DNA of 64,000 bases, from contig BCIV01000006.1 in assembly GCA_001600055.1 (NCBI GenBank), positions 186,001 to 250,000 of the forward strand. The letters are read 5' to 3'. The notes below the pieces were generated by a model. The model had not been told where the DNA came from and did not search any database. It worked only from the letters and a program-made list of their open reading frames with translations. This stretch comes from Filobasidium wieringae. Lineage: Eukaryota > Basidiomycota > Tremellomycetes > Filobasidiales > Filobasidiaceae. Below are positions 1 to 11,200 of this stretch, piece by piece (the stretch's first letter is position 1; every line of letters starts with the position of its first letter). A program made the translations under genes and the position numbers.

Positions 1-1282
1 TTATACTAGGTTTCACATCCTCTTCTTCTGGCGTTTGAATCAACCTCTCCGGAAGATTACGGGATTTAGGCCTGTGCCGGGCAGGTGTAGTTGTTTGTGT
101 ACTTAGCCGGGTCGGTAAGGGGGTTGGGGTGGAGGCTGGTACGGGTTGACGAGATGGGCCGAGAGAAGAACCAGGTGTCTTCGGTCTTCTGACGTCATTA
201 CCGATCGTTACGCTCGGAGGCGATCGATTTGATCGTTTTCCTCTCCCCGCAGAGGAAGATGAACTGGCTGTAGTCGGATGAGGAAGAGCAGGTCGTTTCC
301 TAGAACTGGGGGTTTCTGCTGCAGAGCGAGTTCGCTTTCTTGTTTCAGAAGCGTCAGGCAGGTCCGTGGAAGCCTCAACTGCTCGTCCAGTTTGACTTTT
401 TCTTCGGTTGATTTTATTCCCCCTCGACCTAGGCACTGGAACTTCCTCTTCTTCTGGTTCCTCCTCATGGTCATTTTGAGCACCTCCCTGCTCCATTTCC
501 ACCTGTTCAGACTGAGCACGTACGGAGGATGATGATTCTCCTCGTTTCTCGGTGCCTAGCTCTTGTCTCCGTACGAAAGGGGGGTCGAGTTCGATATATA
601 CTGCCGAAAATGGCTCACGACTCGAGCTCGTTGACTTGGGAAGGTTTGTCGGTGGTAGAGGAAAGATGGTGTTTGCGAGACTGGGGTATGGTTCGACGTT
701 TTCCGTTGACAGAGGAATGGTGGAGGCAGACGAAGGGGTAAATGATTCGGGGCGAGGACCATTTGGATCAAGTCTAGATCTGCCTTCTTTCAGTCTTCTT
801 TCCAACTCGGCAGCCATCTCCCTTCCAACCCAATCCCAAGATTGCTGAGCCATCTCTACGACTTGCACTTTCTCTTCCTCTCTTCTCTTCTTTTCCATCT
901 CCAGCGCGCTGCGCATGTGCTCGACAACCATATCACGGCTCCGAACTGTTGCAGTCATTCCCTCTAAATCTTTCTCTAGCTCTTCTGTCCTCGCCGCCCT
1001 TCCCTTAACCCTATCAAGCTCGGCTCCCAAGACTTCCAATCTCTTCTCCTTCTCTTTCACTTTCCCCACCTCTACCCCAATCCGTTCCTCGAGTAGCTGG
1101 ATCATCTTCTTCTGAGCTAAGCATTCGTCCGTTCGAGCCATTAGATCAACTTGTAGGTCGGACAGAGCGGCTTGGAGTTCATGGTTCTCCTGAACTAGAC
1201 CACGAGATACCCAGTGAGAGACGTCTGCTTGAAGGATTTCCGTAACCGGTTGAGGTGGTGCTTTGGGACGTTTGGAAGACAT
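1..1282 (-). CDS. Coiled-coil, basic-tailed protein, 3' end outside window
   Basis: The frame is open from the ATG at 1280-1282 to the window edge (427 codons), with no intron needed. I do not recognise the family. About residues 28-160 are charged and Leu-rich with heptad-like spacing, so a long coiled coil is likely. A Ser/Pro-rich stretch follows, then an acidic patch (EEEPEEEEVPVP) and a basic Ser/Thr/Pro-rich tail with clusters such as RKR and RGKR that could be nuclear localisation signals. Disordered regions after a coiled coil are common in kinetochore, cohesion and chromatin proteins. Shugoshin has this layout, but its conserved C-terminal basic motif is not visible here. It is transcribed divergently from bub2 across 273 bp. 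It is certainly coding; its function is unknown. Confidence 0.75.
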   Translation of the reverse strand, partial: MSSKRPKAPPQPVTEILQADVSHWVSRGLVQENHELQAALSDLQVDLMARTDECLAQKKMIQLLEERIGVEVGKVKEKEKRLEVLGAELDRVKGRAARTEELEKDLEGMTATVRSRDMVVEHMRSALEMEKKRREEEKVQVVEMAQQSWDWVGREMAAELERRLKEGRSRLDPNGPRPESFTPSSASTIPLSTENVEPYPSLANTIFPLPPTNLPKSTSSSREPFSAVYIELDPPFVRRQELGTEKRGESSSSVRAQSEQVEMEQGGAQNDHEEEPEEEEVPVPRSRGNKINRRKSQTGRAVEASTDLPDASETRKRTRSAAETPSSRKRPALPHPTTASSSSSAGRGKRSNRSPPSVTIGNDVRRPKTPGSSLGPSRQPVPASTPTPLPTRLSTQTTTPARHRPKSRNLPERLIQTPEEEDVKPSI

Positions 1283-1555
1283 GATTGTCGAAATGAACCG
1301 ATGGGTATGCGATCTTGTAGAGAGAATGATAGAACCAGAGGAATACCACGAATATGGTGAGAGATCTAAGAGAGTACAAGAGGATAGTGATATCGACTAA
1401 CGCGACCAAACGGGGAGGCGACGTGTATCTAGCCTTTGTTTACAATATCAGTCATCACCTCATCACCAGGACGAGATTCGTAGCTTGGAAGCACACTTTC
1501 CGGCTTTGTTTCGATACAGTCACGACCGATTATCCCCCTTCGCCAGTGACCAAAA
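1283..1555. promoter_or_regulatory. Divergent intergenic region, coiled-coil gene and bub2
   Basis: These 273 bp separate the start codons of two genes read in opposite directions, so both promoters must lie here or inside the genes. I see no clear TATA box. Shared regulation is an inference from the layout. Confidence 0.5.
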
Positions 1556-3089
1556 ATGTCCTCATCTCGTTCAAGATTCCTGGAAGTACTAAATCAGCCA
1601 GGTTCTAGCTCGAAGTCCAAAACCCCAAGCGAAATTTCGGATCAAGCGAAACGACTTAGAAGATTGGTCTTGACTGTTGGGATTCCGGATGAGGTGAGCT
1701 CGTGCCCGCTTAGGCCGTTGTCCTTCAAGAAGATGATTGGGTAGAGTACTGAGATCTGACAATCTTCTAGGAGGATAACTTACCGCAAGGTCAAGCGTCT
1801 TTAAGAGCTCGAACATGGAAGATCCTCCTCAATGTGGATTCTCTGAAAACGGAGGATTACCTCGCTTGGGTAGATCGAGGTCCCTCCTCTGTCAGTACAA
1901 AAAGTAATTACTGCATTCGCTACGTTGCGTCTTCCACTTTATTGAGTGGAGTAAGCTGATTTCATTGGAATCTAGTCAAGAACGACACATTCCGGACCTT
2001 GGCGACAGATACGGATTTCAAGGGAAGAGTGAGGGAGGATATGCTTATTCGATTGCTGGAGGCTTTTGTTTGGAGGAGCGAAGGTAAGTCATGTATCTTT
2101 GTGATACATCCTTGAGCTCCTTCGGTTGACCTCGCTCCTGCGCGGACAATCAGATCAAGCCAACTCCAGCTCAAACCCTTCTTTCGAGTTCTCCTACGTT
2201 CAAGGTCGGTTTTGCTTTCATTCACTATCACTCGATTGTTCACTGATTATCAAAGCCTTGCTCTTTTTACTTCGCTGATAGGGATGAATGTTCTCTCAGC
2301 CCCCTTCCTCTACACGCTCCCGTCACAAGCGGAAGCTTTCGCTTGCTTCTCATCCTTCATCGAGAAATGTGCGCCAAGGTATGTCATGAGGGATTTAGCA
2401 GGGGTTCATGATGGCCTCAAGGTAATTCAGTTACTCGCTTGGTCTGTTTTCAGCAGGCGAGAAAGCAAGAGTGGAGGTTGATATGATTCGTATTTTTGGA
2501 GTAGCTGCTGGATACTTGTTTGAACGTGGTAGACGAAGAATTATACGTAAGATTGAGGGGGAAGAACCTGACTGCTGAGCTGTATGCTTTTCCTTGTAAG
2601 CCAACTCTTACTGTTCAAATCAGGAGACAGTATACCTGATAGAGTCTCGTCGGATCGAATGATTAGCGGTTTTGACGCTCTGCGCGTGTACACCTCCATT
2701 AGATCAAGTTTTGAAACTCTGGGAGTAAGTTCCGCTCCATCGTCCTACGTTACCTATATTCTATACTGATGACTGAACGACTTGGTTCGTCGATCATAGC
2801 TTCTTATTGGCTTTCGGAGTTCACCTAAATATCTTATGTGTGATCGCACAATTGCTTATGATTAGGACGGAATTGATGGAGTCTCCTTCGTTAGTCGCGC
2901 TTCATTTATCAAGAGCACCCCTTGGGAACGGAGAGCTAATGGATCAATCGCCATAATAGCCCAATGAAGCTCTTACGGATTTTTCCTCGGTTACAGGCAG
3001 ATGTGGTAATCGGAATCACCCTCGCTCTGGCGAAAGATTTACCAGACGAACTGTATGAGCGATTAGTCAGGCATCCTGTAGGACCATAA
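1556..3089 (+). CDS. bub2: Mitotic exit checkpoint GAP, Bub2/Cdc16 (TBC domain)
   Basis: Nine exons: 1556-1693, 1771-1903, 1976-2083, 2154-2204, 2282-2421, 2505-2595, 2667-2724, 2800-2889 and 2960-3089, all in phase, giving 312 aa (yeast Bub2 306, S. pombe Cdc16 299). The TBC motifs survive splicing: IKNDTFRT carries the catalytic Arg finger and FSYVQGMNVL the Gln finger. LTAELYAFPS, PPLDQVLKLWDF and GVHLNILCVIAQL match the second half of the fold. Bub2 pairs with Bfa1/Byr4 as a GTPase-activating protein for Tem1/Spg1 at the spindle pole body and holds back mitotic exit or septation. The gene is intact, with introns of 70-83 nt. Identity is firm; the splice sites are my reading. Confidence 0.93.
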
Positions 3090-3516
3090 AAGTAACCAGA
3101 ATGGTAGAATAGTAGAGCACTAAAGAGGTTGGGACAAGACTATTCCGGCTGTAACGATAGGAGAAGTTCTGGTTTGACATATACCCTTTAATGACGTGAA
3201 TCCCGGCGAATAGGTGATTGACAATCGTTGGACCAGTTCAGCCTGGAAACAAATCCTGGAGTTTGATGGCCGACAGTACCCAATGCTTCATAAGAAGCGA
3301 CAAACAGAAAGGCCAGGCAGAAGACATGGGTGCCAAGTATATATGGGAAACCTAAGAAACTTCAACTGATTTTTTGGATGCACTTCTGATCACAGTCGTT
3401 GTCAAGCATGGAAGATACCGAACGAGCATGGACAATCAGATTGACCCATCGTAATCTGACATTTCCGTGGCGACGGAATCGATTGCGATGGATGCACCGC
3501 TGGATGTTTAAGTCAT
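3090..3516. other. Intergenic, no gene seen
   Basis: No supported reading frame. It holds the 3' flank of bub2 and, on the other strand, the 3' flank of the first Zn-cluster gene, including one copy of a 32-bp repeat at 3155-3186. Confidence 0.6.
3155..3186 (-). repeat. 32-bp direct repeat, copy A (3' flank of Zn-cluster gene 1)
   Basis: It matches 4363-4394 at about 28 of 32 positions, including 16 identical bases (ggtttgacatataccc) and 9 at the other end (cgataggag). It lies about 330 bp beyond the stop of Zn-cluster gene 1. Copy B lies about 270 bp beyond the stop of gene 2. This suggests a duplicated unit that included its 3' flank. Confidence 0.7.
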
Positions 3517-4039
3517 TTAGCACTGTTCTGAAGCGGTAAGGAAGTGGGTGGCATACGTCAGTTGTGTATCAATACAAGGGACCGAGGTGGGATGCTCTTC
3601 ACTTGTAGTGGAAACGGTAGTGTTGCGATGTTCATCCTGGTGGGAAGACGTGGTTACGACAGATCCATCCCTCGGCGGAAAGCATATTTTACCTGGACGA
3701 TCCAATATTGGCTTCCATATTCTGTCGTATGCGTGCTTCGGTGGTACTCTGTGACATGCCTTTTTCGATCTCACGCAGCGTTTGCAGAGTTCCGTCCCTT
3801 TTTTTCCTTTCGCAAGCAGGCTCGGTTCTAGCTGTACGGCACGCCTCACAGACTTCCCATTCCCAATTTGACCTGTCCACCTTCTTCAGGTCGCACTTCA
3901 GGGAATTTTCCCGACAATGCATACATGCGTTCCTTTTTTCACGCATATCGATCAAGCGTTCACATTGAACCCCTAACTTCAAGCAATGCTTGCAACCGGG
4001 TCTCTCAAATTTGATGTGTCGGCAGAAAACCTCTCGCAT
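3517..4039 (-). pseudogene. Zn2Cys6-like small protein 1, frameshifted
   Basis: Read from the ATG at 4037-4039, this gene has the same layout as its neighbour at 4661-5443: CKHCLKLGVQC, CMHCRENSLKC and CEACRTARTEPAC. The frame then fails. The expected fourth cluster, CKRCVRSKKAC, and the tail down to the stop at 3517 lie in another frame. The switch falls in a run of seven A on the coding strand (3799-3805). Six A would give one frame through all four Cys triads, aligning with gene 2. Taken alone, frame 1 ends at 3689. It is either a genuine single-base insertion that ends the gene or a homopolymer sequencing error. I do not recognise a named family. Paired CxxC..C triads resemble fungal zinc-cluster DNA-binding domains, but no fungal_trans domain is present. 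Confidence 0.6.
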
Positions 4040-4660
4040 TTGTCCTGGGTGACGAGCGTGTGGCGCGTGGATCGAGTTGAGTATCAAGATGTCCGCTGCT
4101 ACATGCTAATCTTCCCACATGACGCTCTCACTCTTATAGCCTAGCAGACATTGAAAATTGCGTGTTATGCATATTGTGACAAAGGAGTGCGTCGATGTGA
4201 GACACAGAGTTCTTGATCAAGAATGAGGGTTCGTTGCTGGGCGAAATCCGCGTAAAGCCGCTCAACGGAGATATCGGACTGACCCATGATGATCCAGAGG
4301 CCGTCTAGCCTCACAAAACGGCAATGAGGTGGCAACGAGGCCAAGATAAATTTCGATTGTTTCGATAGGAGGAACTTTGGTTTGACATATACCCCCTGAC
4401 TGGCAAGTTTATATTTCGGAATCCACCCACAAGCTCTGAATGAAGCAGACTTGCAATCGAAATTGTTATGGCGAATCTATTGCGGACAGCAGATCGCGTA
4501 CTGGAGCCATGTATCGAATACATCCTTCAGACGTTCTAGGTACAAGAAGCTTCTACTACATTGAGCAATAAACTATGAAAAGTCGCGCATTAGCCGACCC
4601 TGAGAGTATACAGCAATTCGCCACCGTGATGCGTCATCCGGGAGGATAGAACGGGGGAGT
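4040..4660. other. Intergenic between Zn-cluster genes 1 and 2
   Basis: No supported gene. It serves as the upstream region of gene 1 and the downstream region of gene 2, and contains repeat copy B at 4363-4394. Confidence 0.6.
4363..4394 (-). repeat. 32-bp direct repeat, copy B (3' flank of Zn-cluster gene 2)
   Basis: Partner of 3155-3186 (same strand, about 28 of 32 identical). It supports a tandem duplication of gene plus 3' flank. Confidence 0.7.
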
Positions 4661-5443
4661 CTAGCTGGCTATAATCTCAAGGACTTCGTTCCATGTGAGA
4701 TTCTCCCATCCATTGGAACTCTGATGACCATCGATAGAAGCAAGACCGAAAGTTGTCAGACCATCATCCATCTGCAAATGACCAGTTTCCGTAAACGTCA
4801 CGACTGAGAAGTCTGGGGGCGAAATACTCGCGCTGTGCGCGGCCACACTCGAGGTTGAGGTTGAGCCTCCGGAGTCGGACTTGAATTTGGCCCCCGATAG
4901 ACCACCGCTAATCGTCGCACTCTTCATGCCTTCCCCGAAGTATTCCAAGGGATGTACGCCAGCAGAAGTGGGAGGAAGCTTAGGAAACGCTGCAATGTAG
5001 GAAGATTGAGTAAAATCGTCCGACAATAGGCGGCTGTGTGTGGAGACCGTCGGAAGTACATTGCGCGAGCCAACGCTGGAGGCGACCTGGGCTCTGATGA
5101 AGGAGACTGTTCCTTCTGTATCGGTTGGTGATTCGATGCGATTGTAGGTACCTGCAGGCGGTGTTCTCCGGCATCCATAATTGTTTTTTTTACAGCGACG
5201 ACACATATCTGTGCCTTCAACACTGATGCAAGGTAATTCCCCGAGTATGCACCTTTCGCAAGGCCCCCATTTTGATCTATCGACTTTTGGGAGACTACAT
5301 CTGTCTGATCTATTCTTGGCTGCATGGCACCCTATGCACTTGTCCCTGTGCTTGCCCATCTCTACCCTGCGCAGGCACTCGATTCCCTTTTTTATACAAC
5401 GGTCGCACTTAGGGTCCTCTGTTTTGATATAATGAGTTTCCAT
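4661..5443 (-). CDS. Zn2Cys6-like small protein 2 (two tandem Cys clusters)
   Basis: An unspliced frame of 260 aa. The first ~100 residues hold four Cys triads: CDRCIKKGIEC, CIGCHAAKNRSDRC, CERCILGELPC and CRRCKKNNYGC. Triads three and four have the spacing C-x2-C-x6-C-x8-C-x2-C-x5-C, close to a Zn(II)2Cys6 binuclear cluster; triads one and two could make a second. The remainder is Ser/Thr-rich and probably disordered, ending in an aromatic/acidic tail (GWENLTWNEVLEIIAS) that could be a short activation-type motif. No fungal transcription-factor middle domain is present. It is a paralogue of the genes at 3517-4039 and 16178-19117. A DNA- or protein-binding zinc protein is an inference. Confidence 0.7.
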   Translation of the reverse strand: METHYIKTEDPKCDRCIKKGIECLRRVEMGKHRDKCIGCHAAKNRSDRCSLPKVDRSKWGPCERCILGELPCISVEGTDMCRRCKKNNYGCRRTPPAGTYNRIESPTDTEGTVSFIRAQVASSVGSRNVLPTVSTHSRLLSDDFTQSSYIAAFPKLPPTSAGVHPLEYFGEGMKSATISGGLSGAKFKSDSGGSTSTSSVAAHSASISPPDFSVVTFTETGHLQMDDGLTTFGLASIDGHQSSNGWENLTWNEVLEIIAS

Positions 5444-6124
5444 TTTGTTGTTATGAACGCGACCGGATGTAGACAGTTTCGGGGAGGCTCAACTTTTTCA
5501 AGGGACTCCTGTGTTCTGGAGTTCTCTTTAAATGCATTCGCTCGCTCGACAGTGTGTCAATCTCCGCCGGACGGGACAAAGGAACGACCGAGGCTGAAAC
5601 GAGGAGGTCTCAATCATGTTTTGTGGCTGATCGGTATGATCCTGTCGAAAGTTCGGCGGCGCAGTATGGACAGCGACAGATCGAAGGCATGGCAGCCGCC
5701 TTGGGTCTATGACTCTGATCTCCACTCTGGGAACAATCATTTTCACTGTAAGAGTGACGTCCAACGACAGAAGTCCGCACCTCAGATTTCGATCATGAGG
5801 ATCAGACGCAGCCGTGCGCCCTAAACGACTGATGTTTCAGGTTGCGAATTTGCACCCGGAATTGCTCGGCCCTTTCTTTGGGCGACGCGTACCGAGTCTG
5901 GGTCTGGAACTTGAGTGACCTCATGCTCGTTCCTCCGGATCAACATCCACTTCGAATGTCAGCCCCTCTTCTGCTCGAATTATCCTCAGCATCTGTTGGC
6001 TAACGCCTCACTCAATAATCATCTCTCACATCAGTTCGACCCTTCTGGTTACCTCTATCGCTGCACACCGCAACCCATTAAACACGTTTCTCCCGCCCGC
6101 TCAGACGGTTCAGGACGAGTCAAC
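5444..6124. promoter_or_regulatory. Divergent intergenic region, Zn-cluster gene 2 and atg18
   Basis: No gene supported. Open frames here do not splice onto either neighbour and show no family features. It must hold the promoters of both flanking genes. Confidence 0.45.
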
Positions 6125-7977
6125 ATGCCTACCGCTAAACAACACCCGGACTTATTGGTAAGTCGATGTCTTGATGTCTCATTCTGGTATAAGTTATACC
6201 CTTTCAATCTTCGTATGAGTAGCTCAAGTCCGAGTGCCGAACTTGTTAAATCACATGCTGATCTAGTCGGATCATTCCTCTTATCTAGTCATGCAACTTC
6301 AATCAAGATTTCAGGTATGTTCGTTTGCTTTCGCCAGATGACCTCATGCTGACGCTTCTATCTTTCAATTACTAACTTCCTCTCTCAAAATATCGCCGTC
6401 AATACTCCTAGCTGCGTATCAGTTGGCACGAAGAAAGGATACTCCATAATCAATTGCGACCCCTTTGGTAAGATGTATAGCAAGAGTTAGTCCTCCTATT
6501 CGTCTATCGCTCCTTCCAAAAAATATCGACTCAAGCCTTTATGATTACAGACGATGGAGCTACTTCAATAGTAGAAATGCTTTTCTGTACTTCTCTGGTC
6601 GCTCTGGTCAGTGCGGGGGATAAAGTAGGATCTAGCCCTAGGAGGTTGGTCATCGTCAATACCAAAGTCCGTGCTATACACGTCTTGATCCGCTTGATGC
6701 TCTAAGTGCTAACGATACTTGTCTTCTTGCAGCGACAATCAACTATCTGTGAACTCCTTTTCCCTACTGCGATCCTGGCCGTGCGCATGAACAGGAAGAG
6801 ACTTGTGGTAGTACTTGAATTGGAAGTCTACATTTACGACATATCCACTATGAAGCTGTTACATACTCTGGATACTGGAGTGAATAGTGCAGGTAGGTTC
6901 GGGATATCGTGTGATACCGATCCTCAAAGCTAATTTCGAGCGGAATAGCCATCTGTGCACTTTCCCCTTCGAACGATAATTCTTACTTGGCATACCCCGC
7001 ACCTGTCCCGACTTCATCATCTCCATTATCGAACCAGCCACCCCTTCCCTCTCACTCATCATCGACGGGATCCATCTTGATCTTCGACACCATCTCTCTT
7101 ACCGCGCTCAACATGATACAAGCTCATAAATCTCCCATCGCTGCCTTGGCAATGAACGCTCAAGGTACTATGATCGCTACCGCAAGTGATAAAGGAACGG
7201 TTATCAGGACTTTCAGTATACCGGATGGAAAGAAGATCGCAGAATATAGGAGAGGGACGAAATCTGCGAGAGTGTTCAGCATGAATTTTAACGCTGTTGG
7301 GAGTTTGCTAGCAGTCAGCTCGGATACGGAAACGGTTCATATTTATAACCTACTGGATTCTGGGTCTTCCTCCTCCGGTGGAAAGGGCAAGAAGCTTGAC
7401 CAAGGGGATGATAGAGGAGGTATCAAACCCCATTCACCACCTGCATCAGAAGCCCCTTCTTCCCCTACTTTATCCGCCATTTCTCCCTCATCACATCTCC
7501 CTACGCAGAATAACGGAGGCCCATCGCATTCCGCCGGAGCAAGCTTTTCTCGGAGAAGTTTTCACCTGGGGAAGAACTTTGTCGCGGGGATGGGTGGATA
7601 TCTGCCTAACCGAGTGACGGAGGTTTGGGAGCCCAGAAGGGATTGGGCGTTTTGTAAATTACGGGGAGGGGCCGGTGGAAGAAGTGTGGTAGCCATGTCA
7701 CCGTGCGTTATCATCCGCTTTCCGTACCAGTCGATTGGATGCTGATCCACGTCACTTTGAAACAGAAATTCGTCACATGTCTTGGTCATCACGGCTGAAG
7801 GTCTGTTCCAAGCCTATGCGGTCGATCTCGAGAACGGTGGGGAATGCGCGTTAGTGAGGGAATATCCGTGAGTCGTTCCCTCTTGTGTTCAGATACATCG
7901 ATCGGCACTGATCTCCTCCCTCTATGTCATGTAGGCTTATAACAAGCGATGATGGACCCAATTCAGGAATGGACTGA
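6125..7977 (+). CDS. atg18: Autophagy PROPPIN, Atg18 (WD-repeat, PI3P-binding)
   Basis: Eight exons: 6125-6157, 6289-6314 (26 nt), 6412-6485, 6551-6666, 6733-6892, 6949-7702, 7766-7867 and 7935-7977, giving 435 aa. The protein shows the family's conserved blocks: [62 protein letters not shown] and [19 protein letters not shown]. Atg18 binds PI3P and PI(3,5)P2 through paired sites on a seven-bladed propeller and works with Atg2 in phagophore expansion and in vacuole shape. The lipid-binding FRRG motif reads YRRG here (residues 236-239): both Arg are kept and the aromatic is changed. A Ser/Pro-rich insert after YLAYPAPVP and a long Ser-rich loop near residue 300 (blade 6-7 region) are expected to be exposed. 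Confidence 0.93.
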
Positions 7978-8271
7978 GCTTCGCTTCCGCTATGTTGTAT
8001 CGTCTCCCTTAAGCAGACTCGCCCCGTTGTGTCAGTAGTCCCAGCAGTACCTCATCAATAAGTTGTAACAGGGCAGAAATCAAGCGTCCATCTTCGATTC
8101 GAGTCATTCATGAATTAGGCGTACGGTCTTCGCATACAAGGAATGGTATCTCGTTAGGGCAAGGAATTGCCAAGCCGGTGACAGTCTCAATACAATACAA
8201 GAACGATCAAGCAACATGCCTGTCTGGGCTATTATAAGGTTGACAGACAGCCACGTAGCCAGTATGTTGGC

Positions 8272-11200
8272 CTAGATTTGAGACGGCACCTGAAACCCGT
8301 ATTGCATGTCCGCTAGGCGTGGAGATTTTGGTAATCCTGGCGACTGAAGAGGTGGCTGGAGCCGAGGAGAGGCTAGAGTGCCTGATTCGGAGATCCGATA
8401 AAGATCTCGGTTCGACGGGGCGTCAATCACGGGAGACGAGCAGCCAACTGAGGACATTGCCAGATCATCATCATCTTCAAAGGCTACGATCTCGCCACCA
8501 TCGGATTCTTCCTCTGGTCCTGTTTCTACACGTAGATTCGTCAATTTAGCTGGGTAAACAGTAAAAGATGCTGCAGAACCGTCTTACCGGTAAGTTCCCG
8601 TCCTACTGAGTTGAGGAGCACATCGGAATTTGTAGCGTAGATCATGCTGTTTCGATTTGTCCTCTTGTTCGCAGCCATTTGACCTAGTTCAGCCGGGCTC
8701 GAGTCCTGACCCAGGATTGGAGGTGTGTCTCCGTTAACGGCATTCTCGGTAGGAACACCCACCTCTGCAATTTCGATGGGTTCTCCCTCGAATATTGCCT
8801 TGTAGTGCTGTATCATATCGCTCAGTATTCCGGCGGGCATATCTGCCATGGATACACCGGGTCAGTCTACCGCTTCTCGACATGGGCACATAACCGGATC
8901 TCACATAACGAGGGAGCAAAGACTATTCCGATATTCTTGATTCCCATCCTGTTCTCATCCGCATGCGAGCATATCAAGATTATGTGTCCTACTAGTGCTC
9001 TGAGAAGCGTGTAGTTCTCGATGGGTAAAAGGTTCACCAGCCTCGTCAACTCTTGAATACGAGATTCCGTTTGCCAGAGGTCTATGTATCAGCAACAGTC
9101 AGCCGGTGAGCCGATCCGGTTGGGTTAAGTCATATCTCACCTGTCACGCCTAGGAAGTGCATATGTAGCTCATGAGTCAAGATGGACGGCACTTCGCGCA
9201 GATACATCTTCAAGAGTCCCGTGATGGCGTGGAGATCCCATCTTTCGTCGTGTGCTAACAGGTCGAAATCTCCATCTAGGGAACACAATTCATGTGAGTG
9301 CGTGTCGCCAAGATGATGTTCACAGATAGCGGTCGGACGTACCGGCGTTGAATCGATCACGCAACCCTTTAATAACAGCTGAACTACCACTCAATCGGAA
9401 GATACCCTCTTCCCGCTCGGCACCCTTAGCTTCTAGGTATCGGATACATCGGAACACAACTGCAGGTAACCCTGCTACTGCTGCTATTTCAACGCTCTCT
9501 TGTAGTGGGACTCCAAAGACTGGTCGAATAGGTGCAATTGGCGCAGCAGCTGAGTATCGTAATATTAGTACTCATTTGACTTTGTGCACTCCCTTAGAAC
9601 TCACAAGCCTTGTTAAATCCCCAAAGCCGAGATTTGACTTTACGTTCTCTATCGGCTGGCTCTTTGGATGGATCTTTTGCACCAAACATGAACCCTTGTG
9701 GTATGATCACACCTCCATTAGGGGCAGAGATCTTCCCGCGATCTATACGCTGTACCTCGCGCTCTAGGGAGGTGGTATGCGCATGGCCACTTTGCATACG
9801 AGAGGGCCCGAGAGAAGGACGCATTGGTTCCACCCTATCTTTCAGCAACCGTCCAGGCATCATGCTCTGGCGTTTTTGCCTCATGGGAGTAGTTTGAGGC
9901 GAGTCTGACACTGGCGAGTCGGCCATCTCTGCTAGATTACTCAAAGAGACCGATTTGGTATCGAGACTAGAGGGTAGAGAGCTAGAAAGTTCCACATCAG
10001 GCGAACTGTTCATGATACCTCGCATCTGAGGTGACTGGCGATAAGCTGTTTGGCCTTGAGCATCCCCTGTGGATGCCTTGGAAGCTTGTTCTCGTTTGTT
10101 GATATAGGACACAGATGGGCCCTGAAACAACTTGGAGTTACTGTCGGTTTGCGCCAGTGAAGATATAGGCAGTGCAGTCCCTCGCAAAACGGCGACTTCG
10201 TCACGGCTACTCTGACGAGCAGGGATGGTGCCACGAACGTCAGGATTTACACTTGAACTGGTGGAACTCCGTGGCATAGTCGGCTGTGATGTCGAGTTCG
10301 GATTGCTCAGTACCTCTTCTCGAGCTGAGGATGTACTCATTCGGCGAGGATCGTCAAATTCGCCCACTACATGTCGCATAAGCGCTTTCACCCACGAGTC
10401 CCGCTCTGCATCGCTTTCAGCGCAAAGGACATGTCTTGTCGGACCACCGGAAGGTACTGAAGCAGGCTCTATGAGCAAGAAAGCGTGCCGGTAAGCCTTT
10501 TCGTCCGCGGTGTCAGTAGCAGAGTCTTTGTGCTGTTTTCCGATCTTGGCTCCCACGACCGGAATGGACCCTAGCAGAGCACCCCCTCTCTGCTCATAGT
10601 AATGTAAGGCGGGACCTTCCAGGACGAAGAACCGGGTGCGCCATCTAACGCTGGAGTGCACTTAGTAAATATGGCAGCTATCAATTCCTCCGATCATCCA
10701 TTAGACTTACCCTCCAAAGTTTTTGCCTCTCTTGGTAAGATATCCAGATTTAGGGACACCGACATCCCGCTCTTCGTCCTGCTCTCCTGTTACATCCGTC
10801 TGCAGAAAGGAACATACTTCTGACTTGTCTTCCAAGGCACAAGCGAGGAGATTCTGTATATACGTCTCTAAAGTGGCCTGCGTAGAGCTCCAGCTGTCAA
10901 TACCATCTCAGACATTGAGGAATAGTGTCGTTCTTACCTTCATTCGGTCCATCTTGGCTGGTCCATAGTCCTTCCAAGCCCTTCCCTCTGGTAAACTTGC
11001 TAATTTGGCCACCTTTATCTCCTTCTTAGACATCTTCTGCCGTATTCTTGTATCAAGCTCGACGAAAGAACTGAAGAATTTGGCAACATTCCAGTTGTAA
11101 ACCTGTACATCGCCTGGCGGTCGAAGCTGCACATTGATGATGAACGACAATGCTTCTTTGCCCAGCGTGTTTGGTACTATGCGACTCGACGGAATCGTAC

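Noticed and set aside
1..1282. Coiled-coil gene as shugoshin
   Set aside because: General layout fits, but neither the conserved N-terminal nor the C-terminal basic motif is clear.
5324..5824. 166-codon plus frame over the Zn-cluster gene 2 start
   Set aside because: Antisense shadow of the Cys-rich gene and its upstream region.
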